Assembly (NCBI RefSeq): GCF_028737265.1
Contig: NZ_JAQZAK010000003.1
Location: 186,001 to 250,000, forward strand
Direction of reading: 5' to 3'
Source: Actinomycetospora callitridis
GTDB taxonomy: Bacteria; Actinomycetota; Actinomycetes; Mycobacteriales; Pseudonocardiaceae
DNA length: 64,000 nucleotides
The first letter of the stretch is position 1, and every line of letters begins with the position of its first letter. The notes beneath the pieces are model-generated. The model saw only the letters and a program-made list of their open reading frames with translations, was not told the DNA's origin and made no database searches. Shown one piece after another: positions 16,492 to 27,699 of the stretch. A program made the position numbers and the translations under genes.

Positions 16492-17507
16492 CGGCGGGTC
16501 CGGACCCCACCTCCGCGGACCCGCAGCGGTGGGCGCGTGCCCAGGAGCGGATCGAGGATCTGCTCCTGGGCGGGCCCCGGACCATGACCCGCGGGGAGGT
16601 GCACGAGCGCACCGGGCTGTCCCCCGAGCACACGGCCCGGCTGTGGAGCGCGCTCGGCTTCCCGGCCGCCGGTGACGACGCCCGCGGCTTCACCGAGGCC
16701 GACATCGACGCGCTCGAGCTCTCCGGACGCCTGCTCGACGAGGACACGTTCGACGAGGCCGAGGAGCTCGCCGTCGCCCGGGCCCTCGGGCAGGGCCTCG
16801 GGCGGCTCGCGGAGTGGCAGGCCAACCTCGTGCGCCGCACCATCGCCGGCTCCGGCCGCGCCGACGACCCGGACGCCGTCGTCGACGCCGTCGAGGCGCT
16901 CGTGCCGACGCTCGAACGGCTCCAGTCCTACGTGTGGCGCCGGCACCTCGCCGTCACGGCCGGCCGGATGCTCGCCGTGCTCGCGCGCCCCGAGGGCGAG
17001 CGCACCGAGGAGAACCGGGTCGTCGTCGGGTTCGCCGACATCGTCGGCTTCACCGCGCTGAGCCGGAAGATCGACGAGACCGAGCTGCGGGCGCTGCTCG
17101 AGCGGTTCGAGACCGTGTGCACCGACGTCGTCGCCCGGCGCCACGGACGGATCGTGAAGACCCTCGGCGACGAGATCCTCTTCGTCTGCGAGCGGGTCGA
17201 GGACGCCGTCGACATCGCCTTCCGGCTGCACGAGCAGGTGCCCGACGAGGGCGGCCGCCTCATCCTGCGCGTGGGCCTGGCCCTCGGTGACGTCCTGCCC
17301 CGCTACGGCGACGTCTACGGCCCCGTCGTCAACATCGCCAGCCGCCTGACCTCCGAGGCCCGCCCCGGGACCGTCCTCGTCGACGAGGACCTCACCCACG
17401 CGATCCGCGAGACCGACCTCGACGTCGAGGTCCGCGCGGTGCCCCAGCTCGCGGTGCGGGGCTACCGCCACCTGCGCCCGCACGTGATCCGCGAGCGCGC
17501 CTCCTAG
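16488..17507 (+). CDS. class III adenylate/guanylate cyclase with N-terminal regulatory domain
   Basis: This 339-residue protein has a helical N-terminal domain (about 1-165) and a class III cyclase catalytic domain (about 175-335). Metal-binding Asp residues lie in FADIVGFTAL and KTLGDEILF. The substrate-defining Lys is in the latter, and VYGPVVNIASRL supplies the transition-state Asn and Arg. The layout and length resemble the pH-responsive mycobacterial cyclase Rv1264, whose N-terminal domain is autoinhibitory; that parallel is inference. It has no membrane helices. The gene overlaps the universal stress protein gene by 4 bp and ends at a repeat-rich terminator region. Confidence 0.9.
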   Translation: MTAGPDPTSADPQRWARAQERIEDLLLGGPRTMTRGEVHERTGLSPEHTARLWSALGFPAAGDDARGFTEADIDALELSGRLLDEDTFDEAEELAVARALGQGLGRLAEWQANLVRRTIAGSGRADDPDAVVDAVEALVPTLERLQSYVWRRHLAVTAGRMLAVLARPEGERTEENRVVVGFADIVGFTALSRKIDETELRALLERFETVCTDVVARRHGRIVKTLGDEILFVCERVEDAVDIAFRLHEQVPDEGGRLILRVGLALGDVLPRYGDVYGPVVNIASRLTSEARPGTVLVDEDLTHAIRETDLDVEVRAVPQLAVRGYRHLRPHVIRERAS

Positions 17508-17513
17508 GCCGCA

Positions 17514-17557
17514 GCGAACGCGCCGTTCGCTGCTTCTAGGCGCACGAACTCCCCGTT
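17514..17557. repeat. family B intergenic repeat, copy 1
   Basis: Just after the cyclase stop codon lies a copy of a repeat that recurs at about 40334-40378. GTTCGCTGCTTCTAGGCGC (17525-17543) is identical in both, and flanking bases are similar. In this copy GCAGCGAAC/GTTCGCTGC forms a short hairpin (17511-17519 with 17525-17533). Confidence 0.7.
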
Positions 17558-17614
17558 GATCACGGCGAGCGCGCGAGCCGCGGCTCCCCTGGGCGCCGAC
17601 CCCAGAACGAACGA

Positions 17615-17653
17615 ACGGCGGGTTCGCTGCTACGGGAGCAGCGAACCCGCCGT
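17615..17653. terminator. perfect 17-bp hairpin, probable bidirectional terminator
   Basis: ACGGCGGGTTCGCTGCT (17615-17631) pairs perfectly with 17637-17653 around the loop ACGGG. GAACGA-rich bases on both sides extend the pairing imperfectly to about 17605-17663. It lies between the convergent cyclase and sufT genes, 24 bases from the sufT stop, where a bidirectional terminator is expected. Confidence 0.8.
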
Positions 17654-17676
17654 CGTTTCGTTCGCGAGGGCCGAGC

Positions 17677-18074
17677 TCAGACGGTGAACCCCAGGGCGCG
17701 CAGCTGCTCGCGGCCGTCGTCGGTGATCTTGTCCGGGCCCCACGGGGGCATCCAGACCCAGTTGATCCGCACGTCGTTGGCCAGGCCGCCGCCGGCGCCC
17801 TGGGTCAGCGCCGCGCGGGCCTGGTCCTCGATGACGTCGGTCAGCGGGCAGGCCGCCGAGGTCAGGGTCATGTCGAGCGTGACCACGGGACCCGCCGGGT
17901 CGCCCTGGACGTCGATGCCGTAGAGCAGGCCGAGGTCGACGACGTTGATCCCGAGCTCCGGGTCGACGACGTCGCGCATCGCCTCCTCGAGGTCGTCGAC
18001 CGACGGCAGCGCGTCGTCCGACGTCGCCGGGGCCTCGGGCATGCCGGCGGCACCCCGCTGGACGGTGTCTTCGC

Positions 18075-18078
<4 letters not shown>
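17677..18078 (-). CDS. sufT: Fe-S assembly factor SufT (DUF59)
   Basis: This 133-residue DUF59/MIP18-type protein carries the conserved MRDVVDPELGINVVDLGLLY (about 33-52) and the reactive Cys in SAACPLTDVIEDQ (about 80-92). WMPPWGPDKIT follows near 112. SufT-type proteins help maturation of Fe-S enzymes. It is the last gene of the suf operon and overlaps the sufU stop by 4 bp, with GGAGG upstream of the ATG. The order matches the suf locus of mycobacteria (Rv1460-Rv1466). Confidence 0.93.
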
Positions 18079-20640
<2,562 letters not shown>

Positions 20641-20683
20641 CAAGCCTCTTTCGGGAGTGTTCGTGTGGTGGGGGGCGGAGCCG

Positions 20684-21943
20684 TCAGACGCCGACGACCT
20701 CGAGCTCGGCCTCGATGGCCGCCTCGAGACGGTCGCGCAGCGCCGGCACGCGGACCTTCTGGATGACCTCGCCGAAGAAGCCGCGGACGACCAGCCGGCG
20801 TGCCTGGGCCTCGGGAATCCCCCGCGCCATCAGGTAGAACAGCTGCTCGTCGTCGAACCTTCCCGTGGCGCTGGCGTGGCCGGCGCCGACGATCTCGCCG
20901 GTCTCGATCTCGAGGTTCGGCACCGAGTCGGCCCGGGCGTTGTCCGTGAGCAGCAGGTTGCGGTTGAGCTCGTAGGTGTCGGTGCCCTCGGCCGCCTTCC
21001 GGATCAGCACGTCGCCGATCCAGACGGTGTGCGCGGCGGTACCGCCCTCGACGCCCTGCAGGGCGCCCTTGTACATGACGCGCGAGCGGCAGTTCGGCAC
21101 CGAGTGGTCGACGAGCAGGCGCTGCTCGAAGTGCTGGCCGCCGTCGGCGAAGTACAGCCCGTCGAGCTCGACGTCGCCGCCGGGCGCGCGGTAGTTGATG
21201 ACCGGGGACAGCCGGACGAGGTCGCCGCCGAGCGTCACCGAGGTGTGCCGGATCGTCGCGTCGCGCCCCACCGAGAGGTGCTGCGCACCGACGTAGACCG
21301 CGTCGTCCGCCCAGTCGTGGACCTCCACGACCTCGAGCTTCGCGCCGTCGGCGACCACGAACTCCGTGTTCGCCGCGACCGTGCCCGAACCGCGGTGGTC
21401 CAGGACCACGACGGCCTGGGCGTGGTGCTCGAGACGCAGCTGCAGGTGCGCGAACGCGGTGGCGCCGGCCCCGGGGCCGCCGACGGTGATCGTCAGCGGC
21501 TCGTCGTCGGAGCGGGCCTCGTTCACCGTGACCACGTGGGCCTCGGTGAACGACGACCACGCCTGCGCCGCGACGCGGTCGGCGGGGATGCCGCCGTCGC
21601 CGAGCCGGGCGTCGTCCCGTCCGACGGTCTCGTGACGGGTACCGGAGCCGGTGAGGTCGCCGGCGGCGTCACCGAACCCGGTGCGCACCGAGACCTCGAT
21701 GCGGCCGTCGGCCGACGCCGAGCCGTCGTGGAGTCCGTGCAGGCGCCGCAGCGGCGTGAACCGCCACTGCTCCTCGCGGCCGCGAGGGACCTCGAAGGCC
21801 TCGACGTCGTAGGAGGTGAAGCGCAGCTCCCACGGCGCGAGCTTCGGGCTGCCCGCCGTCTTGATGCCCGGGTCCACGTCGAGGACCGGGGCGCCGGGGG
21901 CGGTCGTCGTGCCGCCCCCGGTCTGGGCCACCGGCTGGGTCAT
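20684..21943 (-). CDS. sufD: SufD Fe-S scaffold subunit
   Basis: SufD (419 residues) forms the SufBC2D complex that builds and delivers Fe-S clusters. The C-terminal beta-helix core is recognisable from [23 protein letters not shown] and [34 protein letters not shown] in segments to [22 protein letters not shown] and [13 protein letters not shown]. The ATG at 21943 overlaps the sufB stop. The N-terminal 20 residues are Gly/Thr-rich and variable. Confidence 0.95.
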   Translation of the reverse strand: MTQPVAQTGGGTTTAPGAPVLDVDPGIKTAGSPKLAPWELRFTSYDVEAFEVPRGREEQWRFTPLRRLHGLHDGSASADGRIEVSVRTGFGDAAGDLTGSGTRHETVGRDDARLGDGGIPADRVAAQAWSSFTEAHVVTVNEARSDDEPLTITVGGPGAGATAFAHLQLRLEHHAQAVVVLDHRGSGTVAANTEFVVADGAKLEVVEVHDWADDAVYVGAQHLSVGRDATIRHTSVTLGGDLVRLSPVINYRAPGGDVELDGLYFADGGQHFEQRLLVDHSVPNCRSRVMYKGALQGVEGGTAAHTVWIGDVLIRKAAEGTDTYELNRNLLLTDNARADSVPNLEIETGEIVGAGHASATGRFDDEQLFYLMARGIPEAQARRLVVRGFFGEVIQKVRVPALRDRLEAAIEAELEVVGV

Positions 21944-23391
21944 CCGACAGCACCCTCCATCTGCAGCTCGATCAGGCGGTTCAGCTCGAGCGCGTACTCC
22001 ATGGGGAGCTCGCGCGCGATGGGCTCGACGAACCCGCGCACGATCATCGCCATGGCCTCGTCCTCGGAGAGCCCGCGGGACATCAGGTAGAAGAGCTGGT
22101 CCTCGCTGACCTTCGAGACGGTCGCCTCGTGGCCCATCGTCACGTCGTCCTCGCGGACGTCGACGTAGGGATAGGTGTCCGAGCGGCTGATCGTGTCGAC
22201 CAGCAGCGCGTCGCACTTCACCGTGGACCGCGAGTGGTGCGCGCCCTTGTTGACCCGGACCAGACCGCGGTAGCTCGTCCGTCCACCGCCGCGTGCGACC
22301 GACTTCGAGATGATCGTCGACGACGTGTACGGCGCGAGGTGCACCATCTTGGCGCCCGCGTCCTGGTGCTGGCCCTCGCCGGAGAACGCCACCGAGAGCA
22401 CCTCGCCCTTGGCGTGCGGGCCGGTCAGCCAGACGGCCGGGTACTTCATGGTCACCTTGGAGCCGATGTTGCCGTCGACCCACTCCATGGTCGCGCCCTC
22501 TTCGGCCTTGGCGCGCTTGGTGACCAGGTTGTAGACGTTGTTCGACCAGTTCTGGATGGTCGTGTAGCGGCAGCGGCCGCCCTTCTTCACCACGATCTCG
22601 ACGACCGCGGAGTGCAGGGAGTCCGATGAGTAGATCGGCGCCGTGCAGCCCTCGACGTAGTGGACGTAGGCGTCCTCGTCGACGATGATCAGCGTCCGCT
22701 CGAACTGGCCCATGTTCTCGGTGTTGATCCGGAAGTAGGCCTGCAGCGGGATGTCCACGTGGACGCCCTTGGGCACGTAGATGAACGAGCCGCCGGACCA
22801 CACCGCGGAGTTCAGCGCGGAGAACTTGTTGTCGCCGGCCGGGATCACCGAGCCGAAGTACTCCTCGAACAGCTCCGGGTGCTCGCGCAGCCCGGTGTCG
22901 GTGTCCATGAAGATGACACCCTGCTGCTCGAGGTCCTCGCGGATCTGGTGGTAGACGACCTCGGACTCGTACTGCGCCGCGACACCGGAGACCAGACGGC
23001 TCTTCTCGGCCTCGGGGATGCCGAGCTTGTCGTAGGTGTCCTTGATGTCGGCGGGCAGGTCGTCCCAGGTGGCCGCCTGCTTCTCCGTCGAGCGGACGAA
23101 GTACTTGATGTTGTCGAAGTGGATGCCCGAGAGGTCGGAACCCCACTGCGGCATCGGCTTCTTCTCGAACGTGTTCAGCGCCTTGAGCCGCAGCTGGAGC
23201 ATCCAGTCCGGCTCGCTCTTCTTGTCCGAGATGTCACGCACGACCGCCTCGCTGAGGCCGCGCTGCGCGCTGGCGCCCGCGACGTCGGTGTCGTGCCACC
23301 CGAACTGGTAGTTCCCGAGCGCAGCGAGGGTCTCCTCCTGCGTGAGCTCGACGGGGGCGGTGGGGGTGGTCCGCTCCGCGGAGGTGGTCAT
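21940..23391 (-). CDS. sufB: SufB Fe-S scaffold subunit
   Basis: SufB (483 residues) is the main cluster-building subunit. Family blocks include [80 protein letters not shown] (containing a conserved Cys) and [11 protein letters not shown]. No intein is present, unlike the mycobacterial SufB I know (Rv1461). The start overlaps the sufR stop by ATGA, so the regulator and scaffold are coupled. Confidence 0.96.
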   Translation of the reverse strand: MTTSAERTTPTAPVELTQEETLAALGNYQFGWHDTDVAGASAQRGLSEAVVRDISDKKSEPDWMLQLRLKALNTFEKKPMPQWGSDLSGIHFDNIKYFVRSTEKQAATWDDLPADIKDTYDKLGIPEAEKSRLVSGVAAQYESEVVYHQIREDLEQQGVIFMDTDTGLREHPELFEEYFGSVIPAGDNKFSALNSAVWSGGSFIYVPKGVHVDIPLQAYFRINTENMGQFERTLIIVDEDAYVHYVEGCTAPIYSSDSLHSAVVEIVVKKGGRCRYTTIQNWSNNVYNLVTKRAKAEEGATMEWVDGNIGSKVTMKYPAVWLTGPHAKGEVLSVAFSGEGQHQDAGAKMVHLAPYTSSTIISKSVARGGGRTSYRGLVRVNKGAHHSRSTVKCDALLVDTISRSDTYPYVDVREDDVTMGHEATVSKVSEDQLFYLMSRGLSEDEAMAMIVRGFVEPIARELPMEYALELNRLIELQMEGAVG

Positions 23392-24077
23392 ACGACCTGC
23401 CTTCCCTTGACGGTGGTGGTGGTGACCTGCGCCGGTACGTGCGTGGTGCACGCGGCATCGCCGCGCGCGATCGTCGACAGACGCTGGACGTGGGTGCCCA
23501 GCAGCTCGGCGAAGACCTCGGTCTCGGCCTCGCAGAGCTGGGGGAACTCGGCGGCCACGCCGGCCACCGGGCAATGGTGCTGACAGAGCTGCGCGCCCGT
23601 GCTGGCGGCCCGGGACGAGGCGGCGTACCCCTCCCCGGACAGGGCGCCCGCGAGGGCTTCGACCCGGTCCGGGCGATCGGCCTGCGCCTCGATGTCCTCG
23701 CGGTGCTCCGCGAGGAGACCGAGGATGCGGCGGCGGGCGAACGCCCGGACGGCGTCCTCCCCCGCGGCGTCGGCGAGCTCGCGCAGCGCGGCGATCGCGA
23801 GGTCCGCGACGTCGTCCTCGCCGCGCCCGGCACGGCGCCGTCCCTGCTCGGTGAGCAGGTGCTGGCGTGCGGGCCGTCCGCGACCGCGCCCGGAGGCGCG
23901 CGGGGCGTCGCGGGTGGAGACGGTGCCGTCGGCGACGAGGGCGTCGAGGTGACGGCGCACCGCCGCCCCGGAGAGACCCAGCACCCCGGCCAGGTCCATC
24001 GCCGTGGTCGGCCCGTGCTCCAGCAGGCGGCGGACGATGAGGTCCCGCGTGCGGCCGTCGTGTCCGTCGGTGCCCAT
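23388..24077 (-). CDS. sufR: SufR-type Fe-S-sensing transcriptional regulator
   Basis: This 229-residue DeoR/ArsR-like winged-helix protein (HTH at about 15-70: [24 protein letters not shown]) has the C-terminal ligand cluster [21 protein letters not shown] (about 166-187). Its three Cys residues can bind an Fe-S cluster, as in SufR. It heads the suf operon and should repress it when the cluster is present. ATG 24077 is chosen because AGGAGG stands 8 bases upstream; GTG 24086 would overlap that site. The palindrome at 24093-24109 is its likely operator. Confidence 0.94.
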   Translation of the reverse strand: MGTDGHDGRTRDLIVRRLLEHGPTTAMDLAGVLGLSGAAVRRHLDALVADGTVSTRDAPRASGRGRGRPARQHLLTEQGRRRAGRGEDDVADLAIAALRELADAAGEDAVRAFARRRILGLLAEHREDIEAQADRPDRVEALAGALSGEGYAASSRAASTGAQLCQHHCPVAGVAAEFPQLCEAETEVFAELLGTHVQRLSTIARGDAACTTHVPAQVTTTTVKGRQVV

Positions 24078-24092
24078 GGTCCTCACCTCCTC

Positions 24093-24109
24093 ACTGTGGT
24101 CTCCACAGT
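24093..24109. promoter_or_regulatory. 17-bp palindrome, candidate SufR operator
   Basis: ACTGTGG-TCT-CCACAGT is perfect over both 7-bp arms and lies 16 bases before the sufR start codon. A second short palindrome, TGAC-AAC-GTCA (24122-24132), and an AT-rich island follow. Position and symmetry suggest autoregulation of the suf operon. I have not matched it to a published SufR consensus. Confidence 0.5.
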
Positions 24110-24209
24110 CTGCCCGCTATTTGACAACGTCAGTCTTGCTTATTTCGCGGCGCCGGGCAAAGTGGCGGCCCTGATCAGCGTGGTGATCGCCCTCACGCAG
24201 GGTTACCTA

Positions 24210-24245
24210 CCCTCACCCCGGCCCTCACCCCGGCCCTCACCCCGG
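24210..24245. repeat. three tandem copies of a 12-bp unit
   Basis: CCCTCACCCCGG occurs three times without change, followed by a partial fourth copy (CCCTGACC). It lies in the sufR-mptB divergent intergenic region. Polymerase slippage could change the copy number. No function is evident. Confidence 0.85.
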
Positions 24246-24309
24246 CCCTGACCGCGGCGCCCGGGGACGCCGACGGGGTCGTCCGGGGCGCTCGGTATCG
24301 TCCCGTCGC

Positions 24310-25851
24310 GTGACCGGGACGGCGCAGGCCCCGCAGGCGCCTGCCGAGGTGTCCCCGTCCGTCACCCCGCCGGGTGCCGTCCCGCCGCCGCCGACGCCCG
24401 ACGAGCGGCGGCGCCTCCGCACCGTGCGCCGGTTCGGCACCACGGGTGCGCTGCTCATGGCCGTCGGCGCCCTCGGCTGTGGGGCCACGCCCGCCCCCGC
24501 CTACAACCCCCTGCTGGGCACGCGCGTGCTCGGCCTGTGGGGGCGCATGCCGACGGTGTCGCTGACGCTCGCCTACATCGGCATGGGCATGCTCGTCCTC
24601 GCCTGGCTGTGGCTCGGGCGGCTCGCGTGGCCGGGGCGCGTGCGCCTGTCGGTGCGCCAGCTGACCCGGATCCTCGTCATGTGGATGGTGCCGCTCGCCG
24701 TCGCGCCGCCGCTGTTCTCCACCGACGTCTACGGCTACCTCTCCCAGGCCGAGGTCGTCTCGCGCGGGTTCGACCCCTACGTCTACGGCGCCGCCCAGGC
24801 CCTCGGGCTCTCCGACCCGCTCGTCGCGAGCATCCCGACGATCTGGCGGACGACGCCGTCGCCGTACGGGCCCGGCTTCCTCACCTTCGGGCGCCTCATC
24901 ACCGGCATCGCGGGCGACGACATCGTGCTCGGCGTCTACCTGCACCGCGTGCTCGCGCTCGCCTCGCTGGGCCTCGTCATCTGGGCGGTACCGCACCTCG
25001 CGCGCCGCGCCGGCGTCGAGCCGATCGCGGCGCTCTGGCTCGCGATCAGCCCGCTGGTGCTCTTCCACCTGGTCAGCGGCATCCACAACGACGCGATCAT
25101 GCTCGGCGTCGTCCTCGCGGGCCTCGAGATCGGGATGCGCCGCTCGTGGGTGCTGGGCGCGCTGCTCATCGGGCTCGGCGCCTCGGGGAAGATCCCCGCG
25201 GTGCTCGCGCTGGGCTTCCTCGCCGCGCACGTCGCCCGCGAGCGCGGGGGTGGGATCGGGCGTCTCGTCCGCTACGGCGCCGCCTGCTCGGCGCTCGGGC
25301 TCGGGATGGTCGCCGCGGTGTCGGTGGGCAGCGGGCTCGGCTTCGGGTGGATCCAGGCGCTCTCGGTGCCGAACCTCCTGCGCAGCTGGCTGTCGGTGAC
25401 CACCGACCTCGGCGTCCTCGGCGGCTGGCTCGGCGGGGTCCTCGGCCTCGGCGACCACACCGACGCCGTCCTCGACCTCACCCGCGCGGCCGGGCTCGGC
25501 GTCGCCGCGCTGGTGTGCGTGCTGCTGCTGTTCATGGTGCTCAACGGCCGTCTGCACGCCGTCGCGGGCATGGGCTACGGATTCGGCGCGGTCTTCCTCG
25601 CCGGCCCGGTGCTGCACCCCTGGTACCTGCTGTGGGCGATCGTCCCGCTGGCGGCCTCGGTGCGGAACCCGCGCATCCGCGGCTTCGCCGTCGCCATCTG
25701 CGCGATCGTCGCGCTGCTCGTGCCCCCGACGGGCGCCGACTTCTCGTTCCGGACCTACCAGCTGCCGATGGCCATCACCGCGGCCGCCCTGCTCGCGCTG
25801 GTCCCCCTGGCCGCGGTGCGTGGGCGCGTGCCGCGGACCCCGGCCGCCTAG
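24310..25851 (+). CDS. mptB: alpha-(1->6)-mannosyltransferase, MptB-like GT-C enzyme
   Basis: This 513-residue polytopic protein has about 11-13 hydrophobic helices and the GT-C-type loop LFSTDVYGYLSQAEVVSRGFDPY (about 138-160) with its acidic residue. In mycobacteria and corynebacteria MptB transfers mannose from polyprenyl-phosphomannose when the lipomannan backbone is built. Its gene (Rv1459c) likewise sits divergent from sufR. The N-terminal 35 residues are Pro-rich. The GTG start at 24310 lies 8 bases after TATCGT, a possible -10. The symbol relies on family plus synteny; the exact acceptor is unproven here. Confidence 0.85.
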   Translation: MTGTAQAPQAPAEVSPSVTPPGAVPPPPTPDERRRLRTVRRFGTTGALLMAVGALGCGATPAPAYNPLLGTRVLGLWGRMPTVSLTLAYIGMGMLVLAWLWLGRLAWPGRVRLSVRQLTRILVMWMVPLAVAPPLFSTDVYGYLSQAEVVSRGFDPYVYGAAQALGLSDPLVASIPTIWRTTPSPYGPGFLTFGRLITGIAGDDIVLGVYLHRVLALASLGLVIWAVPHLARRAGVEPIAALWLAISPLVLFHLVSGIHNDAIMLGVVLAGLEIGMRRSWVLGALLIGLGASGKIPAVLALGFLAAHVARERGGGIGRLVRYGAACSALGLGMVAAVSVGSGLGFGWIQALSVPNLLRSWLSVTTDLGVLGGWLGGVLGLGDHTDAVLDLTRAAGLGVAALVCVLLLFMVLNGRLHAVAGMGYGFGAVFLAGPVLHPWYLLWAIVPLAASVRNPRIRGFAVAICAIVALLVPPTGADFSFRTYQLPMAITAAALLALVPLAAVRGRVPRTPAA

Positions 25852-25854
25852 GCT
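25849..25854 (+). promoter_or_regulatory. -10 box formed by the mptB stop codon
   Basis: TAGGCT fits TANNNT and starts with the TAG stop of mptB. It ends 6 bases before the GTG at 25861, so a transcript from it would be leaderless. It could give the ABC pair its own promoter. Confidence 0.4.
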
Positions 25855-25860
25855 GTCGAC

Positions 25861-26790
25861 GTGTCGGGATCCCCGGCCGCGCTCTCGGTGCGCGGCCTCG
25901 TCGTGCGCTACCAGGGGCGTGCGGCGGTCGACGGTCTCGACCTCGACCTCGCGCCCGGCAGCGTGCTCGCGCTCCTCGGGCCCAACGGCGCCGGCAAGAC
26001 GACCACCGTCGAGGTGTGCGAGGGGTTGCGCTCCCGCGACAGCGGCGAGGTCCGGGTGCTCGGCGCCGACCCCGCGGGCGCGCCGGACACCCTGCGCGCC
26101 CGCATCGGCGTCATGCCGCAGGGCGGCGGCGCCTACCCGGGCGTCCGCGTCCGCGAGATGGTCGGCCTGGTCGCCGCCTGCGCCGCCGACCCGCTCGACC
26201 CGGACTGGCTCGTCGACACCCTCGGGCTCGCCGGGTGCGCCCGCACGCCCTACAAGCGGCTCTCGGTCGGCCAGCAGCAGCGCCTCGCGCTCGCGTGCGC
26301 CGTCGTCGGTCGCCCGGAGCTCGTGTTCCTCGACGAGCCCACCGCGAGCCTGGACCCGCAGGGCCGGCGTCTCGTGTGGGACCTCGTGCGCGCGCTGCGC
26401 GCCGACGGCGTCGCGGTGCTGCTCACCACGCACCTGATGCAGGAGGCCGAGACGCTCGCCGACCACATCGTGATCGTCGACCACGGACGGGTCGTCGCCG
26501 AGGGCAGCCCCGAGGACCTCACCGCCGCGGGCGCCGACCGCGAGCTGCGCTTCCGGGCGGCCGCGGGCATGGACCTGAAGCTGCTGACGGCGGCGCTCCC
26601 CGAGGGGTGCACGGTGTCCGAGCCGAGCTCCGGCAGCTACCTCGTCGAGGGCGCCATCGACCCGCAGGTGCTCTCGACGGTGACGTCGTGGTGCGCGCGA
26701 CAGGGCGTGCTCGCCGACGACCTGCGCGTGGCCCGCCGCAGCCTCGAGGACGTGTTCCTCGAGCTGACAGGACGCGAGCTGCGTTCGTGA
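25861..26790 (+). CDS. ABC transporter ATP-binding protein
   Basis: This 309-residue ATPase has Walker A GPNGAGKTT (about 40), signature LSVGQQQR (about 136), Walker B LVFLDEPTASLD and switch TTHLMQEAE. A C-terminal extension (about 225-309) of the type seen in drug/ABC-2 exporters follows. It pairs with the permease 70 bp downstream. In mycobacteria the equivalent pair (Rv1458c-Rv1457c) lies at the same place between mptB and ctaA. The substrate is unknown. Confidence 0.92.
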   Translation: MSGSPAALSVRGLVVRYQGRAAVDGLDLDLAPGSVLALLGPNGAGKTTTVEVCEGLRSRDSGEVRVLGADPAGAPDTLRARIGVMPQGGGAYPGVRVREMVGLVAACAADPLDPDWLVDTLGLAGCARTPYKRLSVGQQQRLALACAVVGRPELVFLDEPTASLDPQGRRLVWDLVRALRADGVAVLLTTHLMQEAETLADHIVIVDHGRVVAEGSPEDLTAAGADRELRFRAAAGMDLKLLTAALPEGCTVSEPSSGSYLVEGAIDPQVLSTVTSWCARQGVLADDLRVARRSLEDVFLELTGRELRS

Positions 26791-26860
26791 TCCCCCGCAA
26801 CGACCGGGCCCTCGGTCACTCCTTCGTCGTGCCCGCGCGCCCGTCGGCGGGGGCGGGATC

Positions 26861-27640
26861 GTGAGCGCGGCACGGTTCGAGGCCGGCACCTTCACGCCCG
26901 CCCCCGGGCGCGGGCCGCTGGGACGGATGCTCGCGACGCAGGTCGCCCTGGAGACGAAGCTGGCGCTGCGCCAGGGCGAGCAGGTGCTGCTCACGCTCAT
27001 CATCCCGCTCGCGCTGCTCGTCGGGCTCTCCCTGCTGGAGTTCGTCCCGCTGCCCGAGCCACGCGTCGACGCGGCGCTGGCGACGGTGCTCGCGCTCGCC
27101 GTGATGTCGACGGCGTTCACGAGCCAGGCGATCTCGCTGGGCTTCGACCGGCGCTACGGCGTGCTGCGGCGGCTCGCGGCCACCGCGGTCCCCCGCTCCA
27201 TGATCGTGCTCGGGCGCCTGGGCGGGATGGCCGCGGTCGTGCTCGTCCAGGTCGTCGTCCTCGGCGCCGTCGCGCTCGCGCTCGGCTGGCGACCCGGGCT
27301 CGGCTCGCCGGGCTGGGCGCTGCTGCTCGTCGTCCTGGGCACCGCGGCGTTCGGGGCCGTCGGCGTGCTGCTCGGCGGCAGCCTGCGCGCCGAGCTGGTC
27401 CTCGCCGTCGCCAACATCGTGTGGTTCGTGCTGCTGTTCGCCGGCGGGGTGCTCGTCCCCGCCTCGGCCCTGCCGGGCCCGCTCGCCGTCGTCGTACAGC
27501 TGCTGCCCTCCGGAGCGCTCGCCGAGGGCCTGCGCACCGCCCTGCTCGGCGGCACCCCGGCCCTCGGCCACATCGTCGTCCTCATCGTGTGGGCCGTGGT
27601 CGCCGGCGGGATCGCGACCCGCACCGTGCGCTGGACCTGA
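26861..27640 (+). CDS. ABC-2 type transporter permease
   Basis: This 259-residue membrane protein has about six hydrophobic segments (first near VLLTLIIPLALLVGLSLLEF, last near IVVLIVWAVVAGGIATRTV) and an ABC-2 permease outline, including RRYGVLRRLAATAVPRSMIVLGR before the third segment. The GTG at 26861 follows GGGGGCGGG. It should form the membrane channel for the preceding ATPase. Position between mptB and ctaA hints at envelope or haem-related export, but this is only context. Confidence 0.88.
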   Translation: MSAARFEAGTFTPAPGRGPLGRMLATQVALETKLALRQGEQVLLTLIIPLALLVGLSLLEFVPLPEPRVDAALATVLALAVMSTAFTSQAISLGFDRRYGVLRRLAATAVPRSMIVLGRLGGMAAVVLVQVVVLGAVALALGWRPGLGSPGWALLLVVLGTAAFGAVGVLLGGSLRAELVLAVANIVWFVLLFAGGVLVPASALPGPLAVVVQLLPSGALAEGLRTALLGGTPALGHIVVLIVWAVVAGGIATRTVRWT

Positions 27641-27686
27641 GCACCGCACAGCACCGCACCACGCCGCGCCGCACTACCGGGCGTCG

Positions 27687-27692
27687 TAGGAT
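27687..27692 (+). promoter_or_regulatory. -10 box of a leaderless-type promoter for ctaA
   Basis: TAGGAT fits TANNNT and ends 7 bases before the GTG at 27700, so the mRNA would start at or next to the start codon. No ribosome binding site is visible before this GTG, which fits a leaderless transcript. Confidence 0.4.
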
Positions 27693-27699
27693 CGCGACC

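Noticed and set aside
24210..24245. Tandem repeat considered as a CRISPR array
   Set aside because: The units are 12 bp with no spacers and no cas genes are nearby.
24193..27120. 975-codon open frame on the minus strand opposite mptB and the ABC genes
   Set aside because: It is low-complexity His/Glu/Arg-rich and lies antisense to genes with clear motifs, so it is a codon-bias shadow.
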